DNA from: Turbatrix aceti
Lineage: Eukaryota > Nematoda > Chromadorea > Rhabditida > Panagrolaimidae
DNA: 64,000 bases
Assembly: GCA_963969345.1 (NCBI GenBank)
Contig: OZ017766.1
Location: forward strand, 4,650,001-4,714,000
Direction of reading: 5' to 3'
Part shown: positions 10,533 to 23,409 of the stretch, piece by piece
How the letters are laid out: each line of letters starts with the position of its first letter
Numbering within the stretch: the first letter of the stretch is position 1
The notes under the pieces: model-generated
Seen by the model: only the letters and a program-made list of their open reading frames with translations
What the model was told of the DNA's origin: nothing
The model's database searches: none
Made by a program: the position numbers and the translations under genes

Positions 10533-13463
10533 ATGCCTCAGGCCGTCGAGTTACGTAAAAAACGGGTGATTGAGATGTTCTATGCCGGTGGAGACGTCAG
10601 ACTCGATCCAGAAAGCCGGTTGTTGTTCACTGCGTGCGGTAATGTCGTCAAAGTTCTCAACTCGACCGACGCAACTGAAAAGTATGATTTATTTTTTTAT
10701 TTTTGGCATTCGAGGTACAATCGAGTGTTTTTGTAGGTTTGTAATTGGTGATCCAGAGGGCGAACAACGAGTTACGGCATTTGGCCTGTCCAAGGATGCG
10801 GGTTTTTTTGTCGCAGCTTTTTCAAACGACCTTATTCAGCTTTTTGACCTGAATGAGGACTCTGCGACCGTCGTCAAGCAGTTCAGAGGCAATCATGCTG
10901 CCCCGATTTTGTTGCTTGAGTTTTCGCCGGATGGGACGTCGTTGGCAACTGGTGGTGCCGATAGCGTTGTTAGGATCTTTGACGTCAAACGCGGATTCTG
11001 TACGCACGTTTTCAAGTCAAAGAGCAATATTGTGAGTGCTTTCTGCTATTATTCAGCTTCCAAGCTGCTCGCGGGGTATGCCAATGGTGTTGTGCGGCAT
11101 TTCGACCTGACGAAAAGTGGCGTTCCCCATGTCGACTTCAAGTGCCATTCGAGGTTGGTTTTTTTTGTCCTGACAAGGCACATTTTTTTATCGTTGAACT
11201 CTTCAGCCAAATCACAGAAATCGTTCAATCAGGCGATGAGGCTATTTTTGTGAGCCGAGATCAGACGTACACTATCATCAACGTCGTTACCAACGAAAAA
11301 GTCAAAACTATCCCGATTTTTGAGTCTATCGAGGCTGCAGTTTTGCTCCCAAATGGAAACTTGGTCACCGGAGGCGAAGAAGGTGTCCTGAAGCAGATTA
11401 TCCCTTCTTCCGGGCGACAGGTCAAAAAATCCAAGATCTGCAAGTGAGTTTGACTTTTTTTGGGGTGTCATTCGTTTTTATGAATCTCAATTTCCCTTTC
11501 AGCCAGCAAATCGACCTGATTCTCCTCAACGAAGTCGACGAGACGCTCCTCTGCGTGACCAGCGATCACGTCATCGTGACAACCGATTTTGAGTTCTCAG
11601 TCGTGAATCAGTTCGCCGGATTCAACGATGAAATCTTCGACGCGGCATTTGTCGGTCCGGAGACGAATTGTCTCGTCGTCGGCACCAACAGTCCCGATCT
11701 CCGTCTGTACAGCACTCAAACGTGGTCCTGCCAGGTGGTCTCCGGACACCAGGATTGCGTGCTCTCGGTGGCTTCTCCGTCCTGGGACAATTATCTCTTT
11801 GCGACGAGTTCCAAGGACAATTCGATCATCTTCTGGAACGTTTTCCCTCCGGGACACGTCCACGACAACGTCGACGAGAAGCCCAACACGAAGGCCATTG
11901 AAAGGGGGCTCTACGACGTCCGGCAACTGGGAATCGCCCCTGGGCACACGGCCAGCGTTCCGTCGATTCGGTTCTCGCATTCGAACAAGAAGGGACTGGC
12001 TTTTCTGGTTTCTGTCTCGGATGACAACACGCTCAAACTCTGGCCACTGAAAGACCTATTTGAAGATCAGAAATCCAGTGAAACGTGAGTTTTGTTTGGA
12101 ATTGTCCTATAATGATAAAAAAAACTAACACAAAAAAAATAATGACCGTTATGAAAAAGTAACGTTCAAAAAACGGTGTTTTGGCGACTTTGATTGTTAC
12201 TTTTCAATTCGTGTCGAGATACTGGGTGATGTTATCTTTTTACTGTTTCTTCGTCATTTTTGTGTTACTTCAAATTTACGATCGTTTTTTTTACGATATT
12301 TTGTTTCTACATTTTAAAATAAGTTTATTTGGATAATTTGTGGATGTTTATAGGAAGAAACTCACGGCAACAGCGACTCTGGTGGCTCACACGCAGGATG
12401 TGACGTGTGTCGAGGTCGCTCCGAACGATCAGCTATGCGCGACTGCATCGATGGACAAGACAGTCCGTCTCTGGCACATTGACCGACAGATCATGAAACT
12501 CGGCATCGCTGGAACGCTTTCGGGTCATCGACGCGGCATCTGGAGTCTCAAATTCGCCCCTGACGCTCACAATTTGATAACATGTGGCGGCGATTCGACT
12601 GTCAGGGTGTTCAATTTGATTGACAAAACTTGCATTCGGACTTTGGAGGGCCACAACTTTGGCGTCGTTTCTGTGGGTTTTCTTTTAATTTTTTTGGGTT
12701 TCAAAAAACCTGAAATATTTAGGCCATGTTTCTCGAGAAAGGCACCCAGCTCCTGACCGCCGATGCCGGTGGAATTTTCAAGATCTGGGAGATGAAGAGC
12801 GGCGAGTGTCTCAAAACGCAGGAAGCGCACGATGAGAAGATCTGGAACATCGAGACCCTTCCGAACTCCGCAGATCCCGAAGGCCGACCTGGGTACATCA
12901 CCGTCGGCGCGGATGCCCGAATCGTCTGCTGGGAAGACGCGACCGATGAAATGAAGCAGGAAACACTCAGGAAAAATGCGGAGCGGGTCGCGGATTTGCA
13001 GAAACTCAGCAACTTCATGGAACAGGAAAAATTCGCCGAAGCTTTGGTCTTTGCGCTCGATTTGAGGCATCCTTATGAGTGAGTTTTTTTGTGCGTGCGT
13101 AAAATTTTATCAAAAAATATTTGCGTTTTCAGTTGTCTGAAAGTCATCAACAAAATAACGGAAAACAACCACGGCGACAAACTTGAACCGATCCTGGCTT
13201 CGTTGCGCGAAGAACAGCTGACTCTGCTCCTGGACTACGCCTCGCAGTGGAACACCAACACCCGAACGTACTCCGCTGCGCAGATCGTGCTCAACGCGCT
13301 GCTCAAGTCGGTTCATCCGGAGAAGATTCTGCAGATGCCGGGAATCGGAAAGGTGCTCGAGTCTTTCATTCCCTACACCAACCGACACATTGATCGACTC
13401 AATATCATGGATGTCAACTCGCAGTTCATCAACTATCTCTTCCAGTCCATGCATGTTGTTTGA
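10533..13463 (+). CDS. TBL3: TBL3/UTP13, SSU processome WD-repeat protein, 796 aa
   Basis: Seven exons: 10533-10681, 10737-11153, 11207-11443, 11503-12084, 12354-12672, 12723-13078 and 13133-13463 (2391 nt, phases consistent). The protein carries a long series of WD40 repeats, with motifs such as [32 protein letters not shown] and GGIFKIWEM. It ends in a helical Utp13-type C-terminal domain (about 660-796). Length is near that of human TBL3 (about 800). Known role: component of the UTPB subcomplex of the small-subunit processome, binding pre-rRNA in the nucleolus. The next gene, PNO1, works in the same pathway and lies 287 bp downstream on the same strand. Confidence 0.93.
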
Positions 13464-13750
13464 GTTTCTGGATTTTTGGGCCAGATTCGATTTTGTCCAA
13501 TTTCTGGAATTTATGATTTAGAATCGATTTTTGCGTGTTTTGTGATATTTTTTGTTGATTTTTTGCCGTTAAATTTTTTCATTTGTGGGAACTGATTGGA
13601 CTTATTCGTTTTTTTACGATGCGGATATTTGAAAGCTCTTTTTTTTTGTTTTTTTACATTTTTCTTACATTTTTTACTTTTTTGCGTGATTTTTTTTAAA
13701 CTTTTCTTTAGTTGTTTTTTTAGGTAATTTCAACGGACAACAGCCCAGCA
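13464..13750 (+). promoter_or_regulatory. U-rich intercistronic region, candidate operon junction
   Basis: 287 bp between TBL3 and PNO1, very T-rich on the plus strand. It ends with two U-rich 3' splice sites (AG at 13710-13711 and 13722-13723), the second 27 nt before the PNO1 ATG. No canonical AATAAA is visible. The layout fits downstream trans-splicing in a nematode operon, but the spacing is longer than the C. elegans norm of about 100 nt. Confidence 0.5.
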
Positions 13751-14711
13751 ATGTCCAGTCGCGCAGCGAAGCAGGCTCTCGACATCCCCATGGAGATGGC
13801 AGTCGATGCTGACATGCCAGATCTCCTCGACTTTGGCGACGTCGAAGCTGAGATGCCGAAGCTCATCGACGTCGTGAGCAAGCAGGCCCCCGAAGTTGAT
13901 GCTCAGGGCATGACCGTCGTCAAGAACAAGGTAAGTGCTTTTTTTTGTCTATTTTTAACGAGTTTTTCGCGGTCTGATGCATTTTTTAATTTTTTTAGCG
14001 TTCCCGCAAGAAGACCGAACTCGCCGAAGAGGACGGAGATGGCGCTGAGGGCATGGATGTGGACGACGTCGCTGACAACGAGGTTCTCAAGAAGGCCCGA
14101 AGCAGACTGACGTTCAACGGGGACACCCGCAGCGTTCCCGTTCCTCCCAACCGTCGAGGCGCGTTCAAGAAAAACTGGATCAAAATCATCACTCCCATCG
14201 TCAAGAATCTCAAACTCCAGGTCAGGTACAACACTCGTAAGCACTGCGTCGAGATCCGGGCCCCCAACGAGGAGGACACTCGATCGAGGCTCCAGAAGGC
14301 CGCCGACTTTGTCCGCGCGTACTCCATCGGATTCGAGATCGACGACGCAATGGCCCTCATTCGACTCGATCACCTTTTCCTCGAGTCTTTCGAAGTTCAG
14401 GACGGTGAGTGCCGTGGTTTTTCTTTTTTTATGCGGAGTGATTTCGGTTTTCAGTGAAGCGTCTAAAGGGCGATCATCTGAGTCGCGCCGTCGGACGTCT
14501 TGCAGGCAAAGACGGACGAACCAAGTTCACGATCGAAAACGTCACCAAGACCCGCGTCGTGCTGGCTGGATCGACGATCCACATCCTCGGCTCGTTCCAG
14601 AACATCCGCATGGCTCGTCACAGCATCTGCAGCCTCATCCTCGGCACTCCGCCCAACAAAATCTACGGCAATCTCCGAAATCTGTCGTCTCGCATCGCCG
14701 AACGACTCTGA
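13751..14711 (+). CDS. PNO1: PNO1/DIM2 (RRP20), KH-domain pre-40S factor, 280 aa
   Basis: Three exons: 13751-13930, 13999-14404 and 14455-14711 (843 nt). The acidic N terminus is followed by the PNO1 core ([30 protein letters not shown]) and the C-terminal KH region ([39 protein letters not shown]). It ends close to the usual C terminus. Known role: RNA-binding assembly factor of the pre-40S subunit that guards the 3' end of 18S rRNA and works with NOB1. Length fits the family (about 250-275). It lies tail-to-tail with the DM-domain gene; the 287 bp between their stop codons show nothing of note. Confidence 0.96.
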
Positions 14712-14998
14712 CTTTGGTTTTTGTGAGTTTTTTGCCTCTTGTTGAGTTTGCTGCACGAAAGAGAATGTATCGCACTGAATTTATCTTTTTTCTTGGACGA
14801 CAGAGTCAATTAGGGAAAAAGTTTTGCGCTCGGGTGAGGAGGAGAGGTTTTGGTCCTTGGGAGGCGATGGATGGTTGGAGGGATGGCAAAACAACTTTTA
14901 CAACGACATGGTTGGCTGGCTTCGCGGAGCCCGTCGGCGGAGACCGGTGAGAGGTGTTTTTTTGGGGCAGGCAGGGTCAAAAACGGCCGCCGAACAGG

Positions 14999-16674
14999 TC
15001 AAACGCGGGTGGCAGCACCATCGGCGGCGAGTAGAGCTGCTGCTGCGTGGGTGGGCGGTGGCAGGCTTAGGAATGCGCTCGGCTGCAGCTGCGAAGGCGG
15101 AGCTCCCAGAAGCCGCGCGAATAACAGCAGATGCGGCCAAGTCAGCGCATCCGGAGCGAACGAAGGCGGCGCGGCGGGCTGCTGCTGCTGCAAGACGACG
15201 GAGGGCTGCAGCAGCCTCGGCTGGAACGCGGATGACTTGGACTGCACCAGGCAGCCATGGGCCTGGGCCGCGAGCGTCGACATCGCCTGCGAGGTCAGCA
15301 GCGGCAGCAGTCCCTGGGGATCGGGGTGGTGCATCATCATCGTTGTCGTCGTCGTCGTCGGTTGTGGGGGTGGCGGGGCCGGCAGTGGTAGCTCGGTGGG
15401 GGGCGGAGCCGGGGCCGAGGTGGAAGGCTGATCGGCGGGAAAGGGCTTGACGTCGGGGGTCTCAGACGAGTGCTGTTGCTGCCGTTGCTTCTGCTGAGTT
15501 CGCCGTACCCGGATTTGCCGCGCCATGAGGGTTCGGCGGTTTTCGACGAGAGCGCACTGAAAAAATTTCAAAAATCAGTTGAAATGACAAATGTTAGGTG
15601 GCATTTTAAAAATTTGAAATTCTTTTTGGAATTTTGCCAAATGTTGCTTTTGCTAACAAAAGTTTTTACCGTAAAATTCACATGCCTAAGACATTTGCTA
15701 GCAGGGTTACGATCGTCTGAAATTGCTTTTTTGCTATTTTTGACACTTTGTAGTTAAAAAACTACGGCATTTCAAAAGCCGGTGTACATTCAAATTGACG
15801 TAATTTTTGATGGAGAATCCGATAAAAATATAAAAATATAAGGTCGCACCTAAAAAATGCCGAAAATCGCATTTAAAAATGAGCCACTATGGCAACATTT
15901 GTTTTGGCATTTTCAAGGTGATTATCTTATATTTTTATATTTTTTTCGGATTTTGCGTCAAACGTCGACCAATGTATACCGTAATTTTGAAAATGCCGTA
16001 TTTTTTTAGCTACAACGTGCCAAAAATCGTCAAAACGGGCAAAAAAGTGATTTTAGGCGATCGTAACTCTGCCAGCAAATGTTTCAGGCAGGTGAATTTT
16101 AGTGTAAAAAGTTCTTTTAGTAAAGGCAAGTTTTTGGCAAAATTTCATATCAGACAGAGATGGCACGTACCATGTCACAGGAACACGTGTTGAAGGGGCA
16201 CAACGCGCGTTTGTGTCCCCGGAGAGCCTGCTTCTTGCCGTGAGCCGAGCACCGGGCGCACTTCGGAGCCCTGATCTTGCGGCCGTCGAAGGAGAGGCCC
16301 TCGTCGTCGCCCGGTCTCTTCTGACTCAGCTGGTAGTTGATCTGTCGGCGCTGCTCGACCATCGAGCAGAGCTCACACGCGCAGACCGCGTACGCGCACG
16401 TCGGCTTGTGGCCCTTGCGGGGAAACTCGAGGCCATGGTTGAGGCAGCGCTGGCAGAAGTAGCGCTTGCCGTGCTGGTCTGGCGACTGGGACTCCGGAGA
16501 CATGGGTGATGCGGAGGCGCTGTCATCTGCGACGGCGACGGTGACAGTCGCGAGGGGGGCAGGAGGAGAACGGGCGCTTCCGGCCAGCGGAGAGGCGCTC
16601 TTTGCGACGGAGGAGTCCAGGGCCGGTGGAGGTAGGGAGTCACGGACGAGCCAACTTGGAATTCTCTGAAACAT
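14999..16674 (-). CDS. Transcription factor with two tandem DM domains, 353 aa
   Basis: Two exons, 16674-16171 and 15556-14999 (1062 nt). DM domain 1 spans about 71-117 (RYFCQRCLNHG, HKPTCAYAVCACELC, EQRRQI). DM domain 2 spans about 135-182 (APKCARCSAHG, HKRALCPFNTCSC) and is split by the intron just before CALVENRRTLMARQ. Two DM domains in one protein is the MAB-3/DMD-3 arrangement of nematodes; which orthologue cannot be told. Known role of the family: zinc-dependent minor-groove DNA binding in sexual differentiation. The C-terminal exon is low complexity (poly-Gln, poly-Pro, Thr and Met runs). The start is less sure: TTTCAG follows the ATG directly, so an upstream exon could replace the first residues. 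The 614-nt intron is filled by a foldback repeat. A 10 kb gene-free region lies upstream. Confidence 0.87.
15592..16155. repeat. Palindromic foldback element, long copy A
   Basis: Two arms of roughly 240 bp are inverted copies of each other around a loop of about 70 bp near 15.85-15.93 kb. The left arm carries ATTTGCTAGCAGGGTTACGA and a TACGGCATTT motif; the right arm carries the reverse partners (TCGTAACTCTGCCAGCAAAT, AAATGCCGTA). It fills the only intron of the DM-domain gene and ends within about 15 nt of the 5' splice site. Confidence 0.85.
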
Positions 16675-19600
16675 GGGGGCCCATGAACTTCTGTGGCGTC
16701 ACGCAACACGTTGAATAGAAAATCCGCGAAGACAGGGGGAAACTGTGGGAACGCTGAATCGAAAGTGAAAGGACCCCAACTCAACTGAAAAGACTCATGT
16801 TAGATCGCTCAATCAGATTACCTCTGCCCGAATGGGTCTCGCTTGGGTCTGTTTTCTCAATGCCAGTCGAAACAATTCCGAAACAACGAAACGACCTTTG
16901 CCACGGCAACGAAATGGTCATCCGAGCGCGCGGACAAGGCTGCAGCCTGTAATCGTAATCGGCGACGGACGACTTCGGGCAGCTGTTTTTTTGGGAGGTC
17001 CGCACTCGTTTTTGCGCTCTCAGGGGAGCACTTTGGAGCGCCGGCTGCCATAATGGGACGAGATCATGAGGGGGTACAAAGGGTGGCTTTTCCGCTCTCC
17101 CAGATAAATACTGCGAATCCGATGGCCCGCGCCAGGTGAGTGTACTGTAGCCCAACGGACGGGGGCAAGCAGTGAACGAACCCGAGTGCAGCCGTTTTTT
17201 GGAGGGCGGACGTTGGTCTGACGAGGAAGCGGTGATGCGGGACAGGCGCTGCGGCGGGGATGACAGGCAGCCAGCCGGCGCGAGGGCCGGGAGGGCGATG
17301 ATGAATGGGGGCCAGGCCCGGCGTTCTTCGGTGGTGGTTACCCGAGTCTATTGCAAACGAAGCCTCAAGCCTTACTCCTCGGAACAAGTGTTTTTTGGGG
17401 GGCAACAGCAGAGGCGACGATGAAACACCAGGTGACAGAGTATTGAGATTTAGCGAGACCCTACCCGTCCGGAGTTCGACTTGGCCCACCCAAAAAAAGT
17501 TGAAGATAAATGATGCATGATCCCAAAGAGTGATCACGAGTGTCACAAAGGTATTTTATTCGCGCTTTACACAATTTGTTTCAAGCTAAGGAATTTATTG
17601 GTGGGCAGAGGGGTGTTAGATTGAGTATTTTTTTGTGTTCTCGTTCAATGAACTCTTCCGAACGCCGACGACGACTGATTCGATTCAACACCAACCTTTG
17701 CACGTTCCCCAGGTGTTGCTACTTTTCTTGCCAGTCAGGAGGCAACAGCGGAAACACGAACACGAAGAGAAGACAATAAACAGAACGAGGCCCTGTCTGG
17801 CCTGTAACTCGCTCCCGGCCAGGGGGCCAAACAAGTTTGTTTCCCCGCGGATGAAAAAGTTCAGTTTGAATTTGAAACAATTCAGTGCAGAGAGTCACAG
17901 GGAGAATGAGTGACGGCCGAGCCAGGCGGCAAAATTGCTACTCTGCTGAGGGGGCTTAAAAAACGTCTGTCACTGCAGGCTGCCCGTTCTGGGCGGGCAA
18001 ACGACCACCCGTCGTCGTCGTCGTCGTCGTTGTCGGCGGCGGCGGCGGCGTCGCTGTCATCGTAGTGAGAGGGGTGGTGCGTGCTTGCCCGAACGATGCC
18101 ATCAGGCCCATAAAAATCACGACGCGTGTGGTCAAAAAAAACGGCTGCGAGGCGGCGGCAGCGATGGTTTCGTGCATGTGTTCGTTCAAAAAACGCAAAA
18201 AAGGACAACCAACTGTTGCATGCATACATACACATACACGCCCCAGATCAGTTTCCCCAAAAGCCATTGCATCGTAGCATCGCCGCGCCGGTGGTGACAC
18301 TACCACCACCATCAACCGCACTGCACCTCTCTTCTCCCTCCCCTCCTCCCCGCCACCCAAATCATCCGACTAATGGGTGTGGGTTATACTCCTGCTCGCT
18401 GGGGGGGCCGAGTGCAAAAAAACAGCTGTAAAGCAACGTCGTAAATGAGGGGCAACGAACGGCTTGCTTTCCTTGCCTGTTTGCGGAAGAACCGCGGAGA
18501 ATTGTGTCAGCGAAGAAGGCGACCACACAAATCTCTGACGAGCACAAAAGGCTCGTCTCGATTGTTTGCCATGCAAATCAGGCCCTCTGCTTGCTCATGG
18601 ACCCCCCCTATGGACACCTCGAACGCCGACAGCATTTTTTCATTTTGATACTTAAAAAACATAAAACATAAAACTTTTTTTTTGAAAACGCAAAAAAAGA
18701 CCCAGAAAGATAATTTTTACGATTTTGACGTCGTCGCAGACCGCTTTTTTGGCATTTTTATTTTGCGCGTAAAAAACGACTGCTTAGGGATGTTGTTACC
18801 GTAAAAGAACAACTTCGCCTCCCTCCCCTACCCGAGTTCGACGCATTGCCCCTCGGCGGCAGCCGGCGGAACGGAACGGAACGGAACGCCCTCTCTTGGG
18901 GGCATCTGAAGCTCATCAGTCGAGGCTAGAGATCGACGTCATTAGACAGAGCCGGGTGGCACGAGACGAGTCGAGGCAGACGAAAGGTGGTAGTTTCGAG
19001 GATGGACGAGAAAAAACGAAAACGGCAAGAAGAAAGCCAGCGAAGAGTGTTTGTTTGTGCCCGAGTCAGCAAATTGCTGGTGTTTTATTGCCTTGCCCCC
19101 GGCAAACTGAACTGTCGACTTTTTTGCTGCTTTTTGCAACCCGTCGTACGTACATAGACGACGTCCGACGTCGAAGAGGAGAAGAGGCAAGATGTTCTTG
19201 TTCTTCTCTTCGGCACTTGGTCGGTCGTTCGTTAATTCCCGGTGAAAGCCATAAATTCAGAGTTTTTTTTTATTCGGTGGCAAAGTGATCACCACCGCAA
19301 GCGAAGAGGTGGTCTTCGCAGGAACGAACGAACGCAGATGATTCGAAACATGCTAAGCACCAAAAAAGCGCAAATGTATGCGGCGCATCAATTTTTTCTG
19401 CACCCCCAACGACGTATACATGTATCACGCTCGCAACAGGCTGGCAGCGTAGCCTTGGGAGGTCGCGGGGGAAGACAAATCGCCTGCAACCAATGGGCCC
19501 TAATACGGAAGCCTCTCCCGGAGCCCGTCTGGACCACCCTGTCGTCTGCCGTTCGTTCTCTTAAAAAATATTTTTATTTCCCCCAGAAAAAAAACGGTAA

Positions 19601-21977
19601 TTTTTTTGGAAAACGACAGCGGCCGCGGCCTTGAACAAAGCGTTCGTTTCGGCGGTTTGGCAATCTGTGATTTCAATTAACTCAAAGTGACAGCGCAAGT
19701 GACAACTAATTGTATCATCCGAGTAAAAAAGTGATTTGGAATAGTCAGCCTAATTCGCATCGTACTGTGATGATTTGTGAAACAACAGCCAGCGCGGCGT
19801 GGTCAGACGAGCCAAAATCTACAGTAATCCGCACGCTGCCACCCTAAAAAAAGCAGCAGGCATGCCCGTTTCAGTGCGATCATTTTGATGAAAAATGCAA
19901 TTTAAAATTGCAGCTTTTTTTTCAAAATTTGACTCTGGGTTGCAGAAAAAACGGGGCATAGTGCCGAAGAATGAATGACACAGTACAATCCGGGCGTCTG
20001 ACAAGGGCGACAGGTGCCCTAAAAAAAGAAGGCATTGTTGCCAGGGTGTCGGAACATGTCTGAGCAAAGTGAGGTCAACAACGGCACAAAACTACACGTG
20101 ACGTGCCAAAGCCAAGGTGGACTGTAAGTGATTTGGCAAAAAAAAACGGTAATAAGAAGAAAGTCCCCAGTTCGCGTCCGCAACCGTTTCCGCGTACTTA
20201 CCTGCCCGGAAACGAACGAACGAACGTAAGCTCTGTGAGAAAAGACAAACAACGCTGCACACGTGTAAAAAACCGCGCAAGCCCCGGGTTCAAAAAAAGA
20301 AGAAACGCATCCTGGCCAGGTAAAAAAGTAAAAAATCAAAACTACTAAATATTATACTTTGACACCCCGATTTTTCAATTCAATGAAAAAAATAAATACC
20401 CCACGGACAGTACGGTGTGCAATGGATACAGCAAGCAGGCTATACACTTGTTTTTAAATAAAAAATCCCCCATCCCTCGGGGTCGAGCAAAAAAACCGAG
20501 CCAACCTGATGGGGTGGACCTGCTTTCGACGATGTCGTCGTCGATGACGACGACGAGGAGAAGAGAGCCTTGTTTTGATGATACGAAGACGGGTAGAGAG
20601 GGGAGATTTACCAACCAAAAAGTTCTCCACCGCCACACCGCTTGCATCCGCGGGTACCGGTCACAAAGGAGGACTGTATACACACACCTGGCTCCGAATG
20701 TGACGCCGCCACCGGGCTGGCTGCTAGCTAGTGTGTCAATCAGGAAAAAAAACCCGACAACCACACCGGACTCGAGTCTGTTTTTCACGTTTACATTTAT
20801 TTGATTCGACGAAAAACAACCGCTGTCACCACCACCACCACCATCGTCGCGAAGAGGGGAGGTGCGCGGGACGAGCACGCAGGTATTGAGGCACAAAGTC
20901 TATACTTTGACCACGTTCGTCGACGTCAAGCAGTTCTTTGCTCTATCTCGCCTGTCAATGGACTTCAGTATGCGTACTCACAAGAGTTTTTTTCAACCCC
21001 GATTCTCGCACAATGAAAGAAAGAAAGACGTCTAATTGCGCGTGTGTAGTCTGTGCCCCTTAGGCCTTTTTTGTCGGCTACTAGACTTTTTTTGCAACGA
21101 CAGAAGTGCACCAAAAAGAGACCTCCCTGTCTCGCAGAGTTTTTTGCTGCCGAAAAAAAAAGCTGGACCGGGCGGTCGCCAGAAAAAAAGGCATAGCAAC
21201 AAATGATCTGTCATCTCTTTGATTTCGTTTCCCCGGCGTAATTCTTGTATTAATTTGGGAGAAGATACATACCTGATTTGTCTACACGTTAGATTCGAAA
21301 AAACTGGGAGAATTGCGACAATTACCGAACACGCAAGCGACGACGCCGGTCGTTTTTCGATGATTTCAAGACAAGAGCAGAGATCGACAAGGTTACGGCA
21401 AATCGAATTAACCGACAGATATGTTCATCAAACGTCGGACGCGTCGTTCGATTCGGCCGGTCCGGCCACGCCAGAAGCGCTGCACTCTGTGAAGGCCACG
21501 GTGGAACTCGAAAAGTCAGACGACGACGACGACGACGCAGCAGAACACGTTAAAAGGGTTTTATCAGATCAAAACCACCAAGAAGGTAGTAGAATAGGAA
21601 AAAAAGACCCTCGAGCGCGCGCCGCAGCCGGCTGACAGCAGCGTTCGGGTGGTCGTCAAGTATAACGACGCCGATTGACAGACGTTTTTTATGACCGCAG
21701 TCAACCTATCACTCCGAGGAGGGGAGGGGGGGGCCGACGGCCGGCGCACACGACATCTCTAATCTACATCTTTTTCGCGTTTAGCATCAGACCTCCCTCT
21801 CTCCCCTATCATGCGGCGTTGGCGGTCGGGGCGCGAAAAAACATTCATCCATCGCTGGAGGCAGACGTTTTTTATGCCCGGATAGCGGTAATAGCAGTAG
21901 ATCAGTCAAAGTGACAATAAACGACGAAGACGAAGACGACGAAGACGTGTGTTGCGAGTAGGCAACAGACAGGCCTA

Positions 21978-21982
<5 letters not shown>

Positions 21983-22009
<27 letters not shown>
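21983..22009. repeat. (CT)n microsatellite
   Basis: About 13 uninterrupted CT units in the gene-free region; a similar shorter run sits near 24,361. Confidence 0.9.
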
Positions 22010-23388
22010 ACTTCTTCGCGCCGCCGCGGGGCTGCAGATCAATCACCCGGATAAAGGACACAAAAAACGAACCCCCGAGTGATAAATGGTATCGCTTCTC
22101 TGTGTTCTGGCGCTTCATTTTTTGGGTAAAAAAGAAAATCTGTTCAAAATCAGGGCTTCTGGAATAGAAGATGTTTTTTTAGTCTTTGAATGCGCATACA
22201 ACAACGCAAGGTATCAAAAAAAATTTTTATTGGCAAATATTGTTGCCAAGCTTTTTTTGTGTCCTTGGCCTCGAGGAATATTGAAAACACATGTTTCAAT
22301 CGACTTCTTTTATTGCAAAAAATACGGTGGCACAGAAAAAACAAACTAAAATCCGTTAAAAAAATCTGCAACAACGCAACTCGATCTGCATCGGTTGTTG
22401 ACGACGACGAATTCGGATTTCTCGAAGCAAAAATACTAAAAACAAACGCAAAACGCACTGTAGATCCTTTACTTTGCTTTTGTCAGCCCTGAAGACCCTC
22501 GGAAGAAGGCGTTGCAGCGTGTTACATGAAAAACACTTGAAAACACGGAAACAATAGACGTTGCATTGCCCAAATCCATCTGCAAGTTGCATTTTTTTTG
22601 CATCAGCTTCTGTTTTTTTGTCCGTGTCCGCAGGCGTTCGCCGCCGGTCAAAATCACATCGATCTGCAGGGGGGCGTAAACCCCTGGAGGCAAAAAGGTG
22701 CTCGCGTAGACCAGTCAAAAAAACAAACATCTAAAAAACGAGCGCGGGTGTAAAAGATTCTAACGATGCAAAAACGCTGTGTGGCCTTGAAGAGCAGTTT
22801 TTTTTCGCAACATAAAAAAATCCCACAGCACAACGCATCTTTCGTCCTTTTATGGATGGCAGTGTCAGTCAAATAAAGTAGCAATGTTTGTCGATTGGCA
22901 GGCGTGATAGCCGCAGGTGTACGTACCCCTGAAAAAAATACAGACTTCACGACCTCCCCTGATTAATCGCCGTCACGTTCACGTATGCGCAGTATAAAAT
23001 TTTCCACGACCTGTGCCGTGTGACAAGAATTTGAGAAAAAAATTTGAAGGAATGTGGAGGTACTGTATGTTGCATTGGGGGCGATTTGGACCTTTTAGGG
23101 TGTGTTTGGACTCGAAAGGAAAGATGTGTGTCTCCTGGGTGTTCCAAACAAGGCGGGCGAACAGCCATTTTTTGTTCGCGAACAAAAAAACGTTTAAAAA
23201 TTGTATTAAAAGATACTTTCGACCGTGTTCGCAAACGAACAGATATTTTGATCAACTCTGCAATTTTTTGGTTTCTGTGTTTTTTCTTTTCTGAATTTTA
23301 TGGATGTAATATGCCAGTTTTGTTTTGTCAAAACAATTTTAACTAATTTTTTTTCGATTTATTTGTTCGGAAAATTTAACTTTTTTTT

Positions 23389-23409
23389 GCAAACAAATAA
23401 TTTGTTTGC
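23389..23409. other. Perfect 21-nt palindrome
   Basis: GCAAACAAAT-A-ATTTGTTTGC, an inverted repeat of 10 nt around one base. It lies in a stretch (about 23.16-23.45 kb) unusually rich in GTTCGCGAAC/GCAAACGAAC-like motifs. It could be a binding site or part of a degraded repeat. Confidence 0.7.

Noticed and set aside
21219..21635. 138-codon plus-strand frame ending in an Asp-rich segment
   Set aside because: No domain, no convincing flanking splice sites, and the Asp run comes from a simple GAC repeat.
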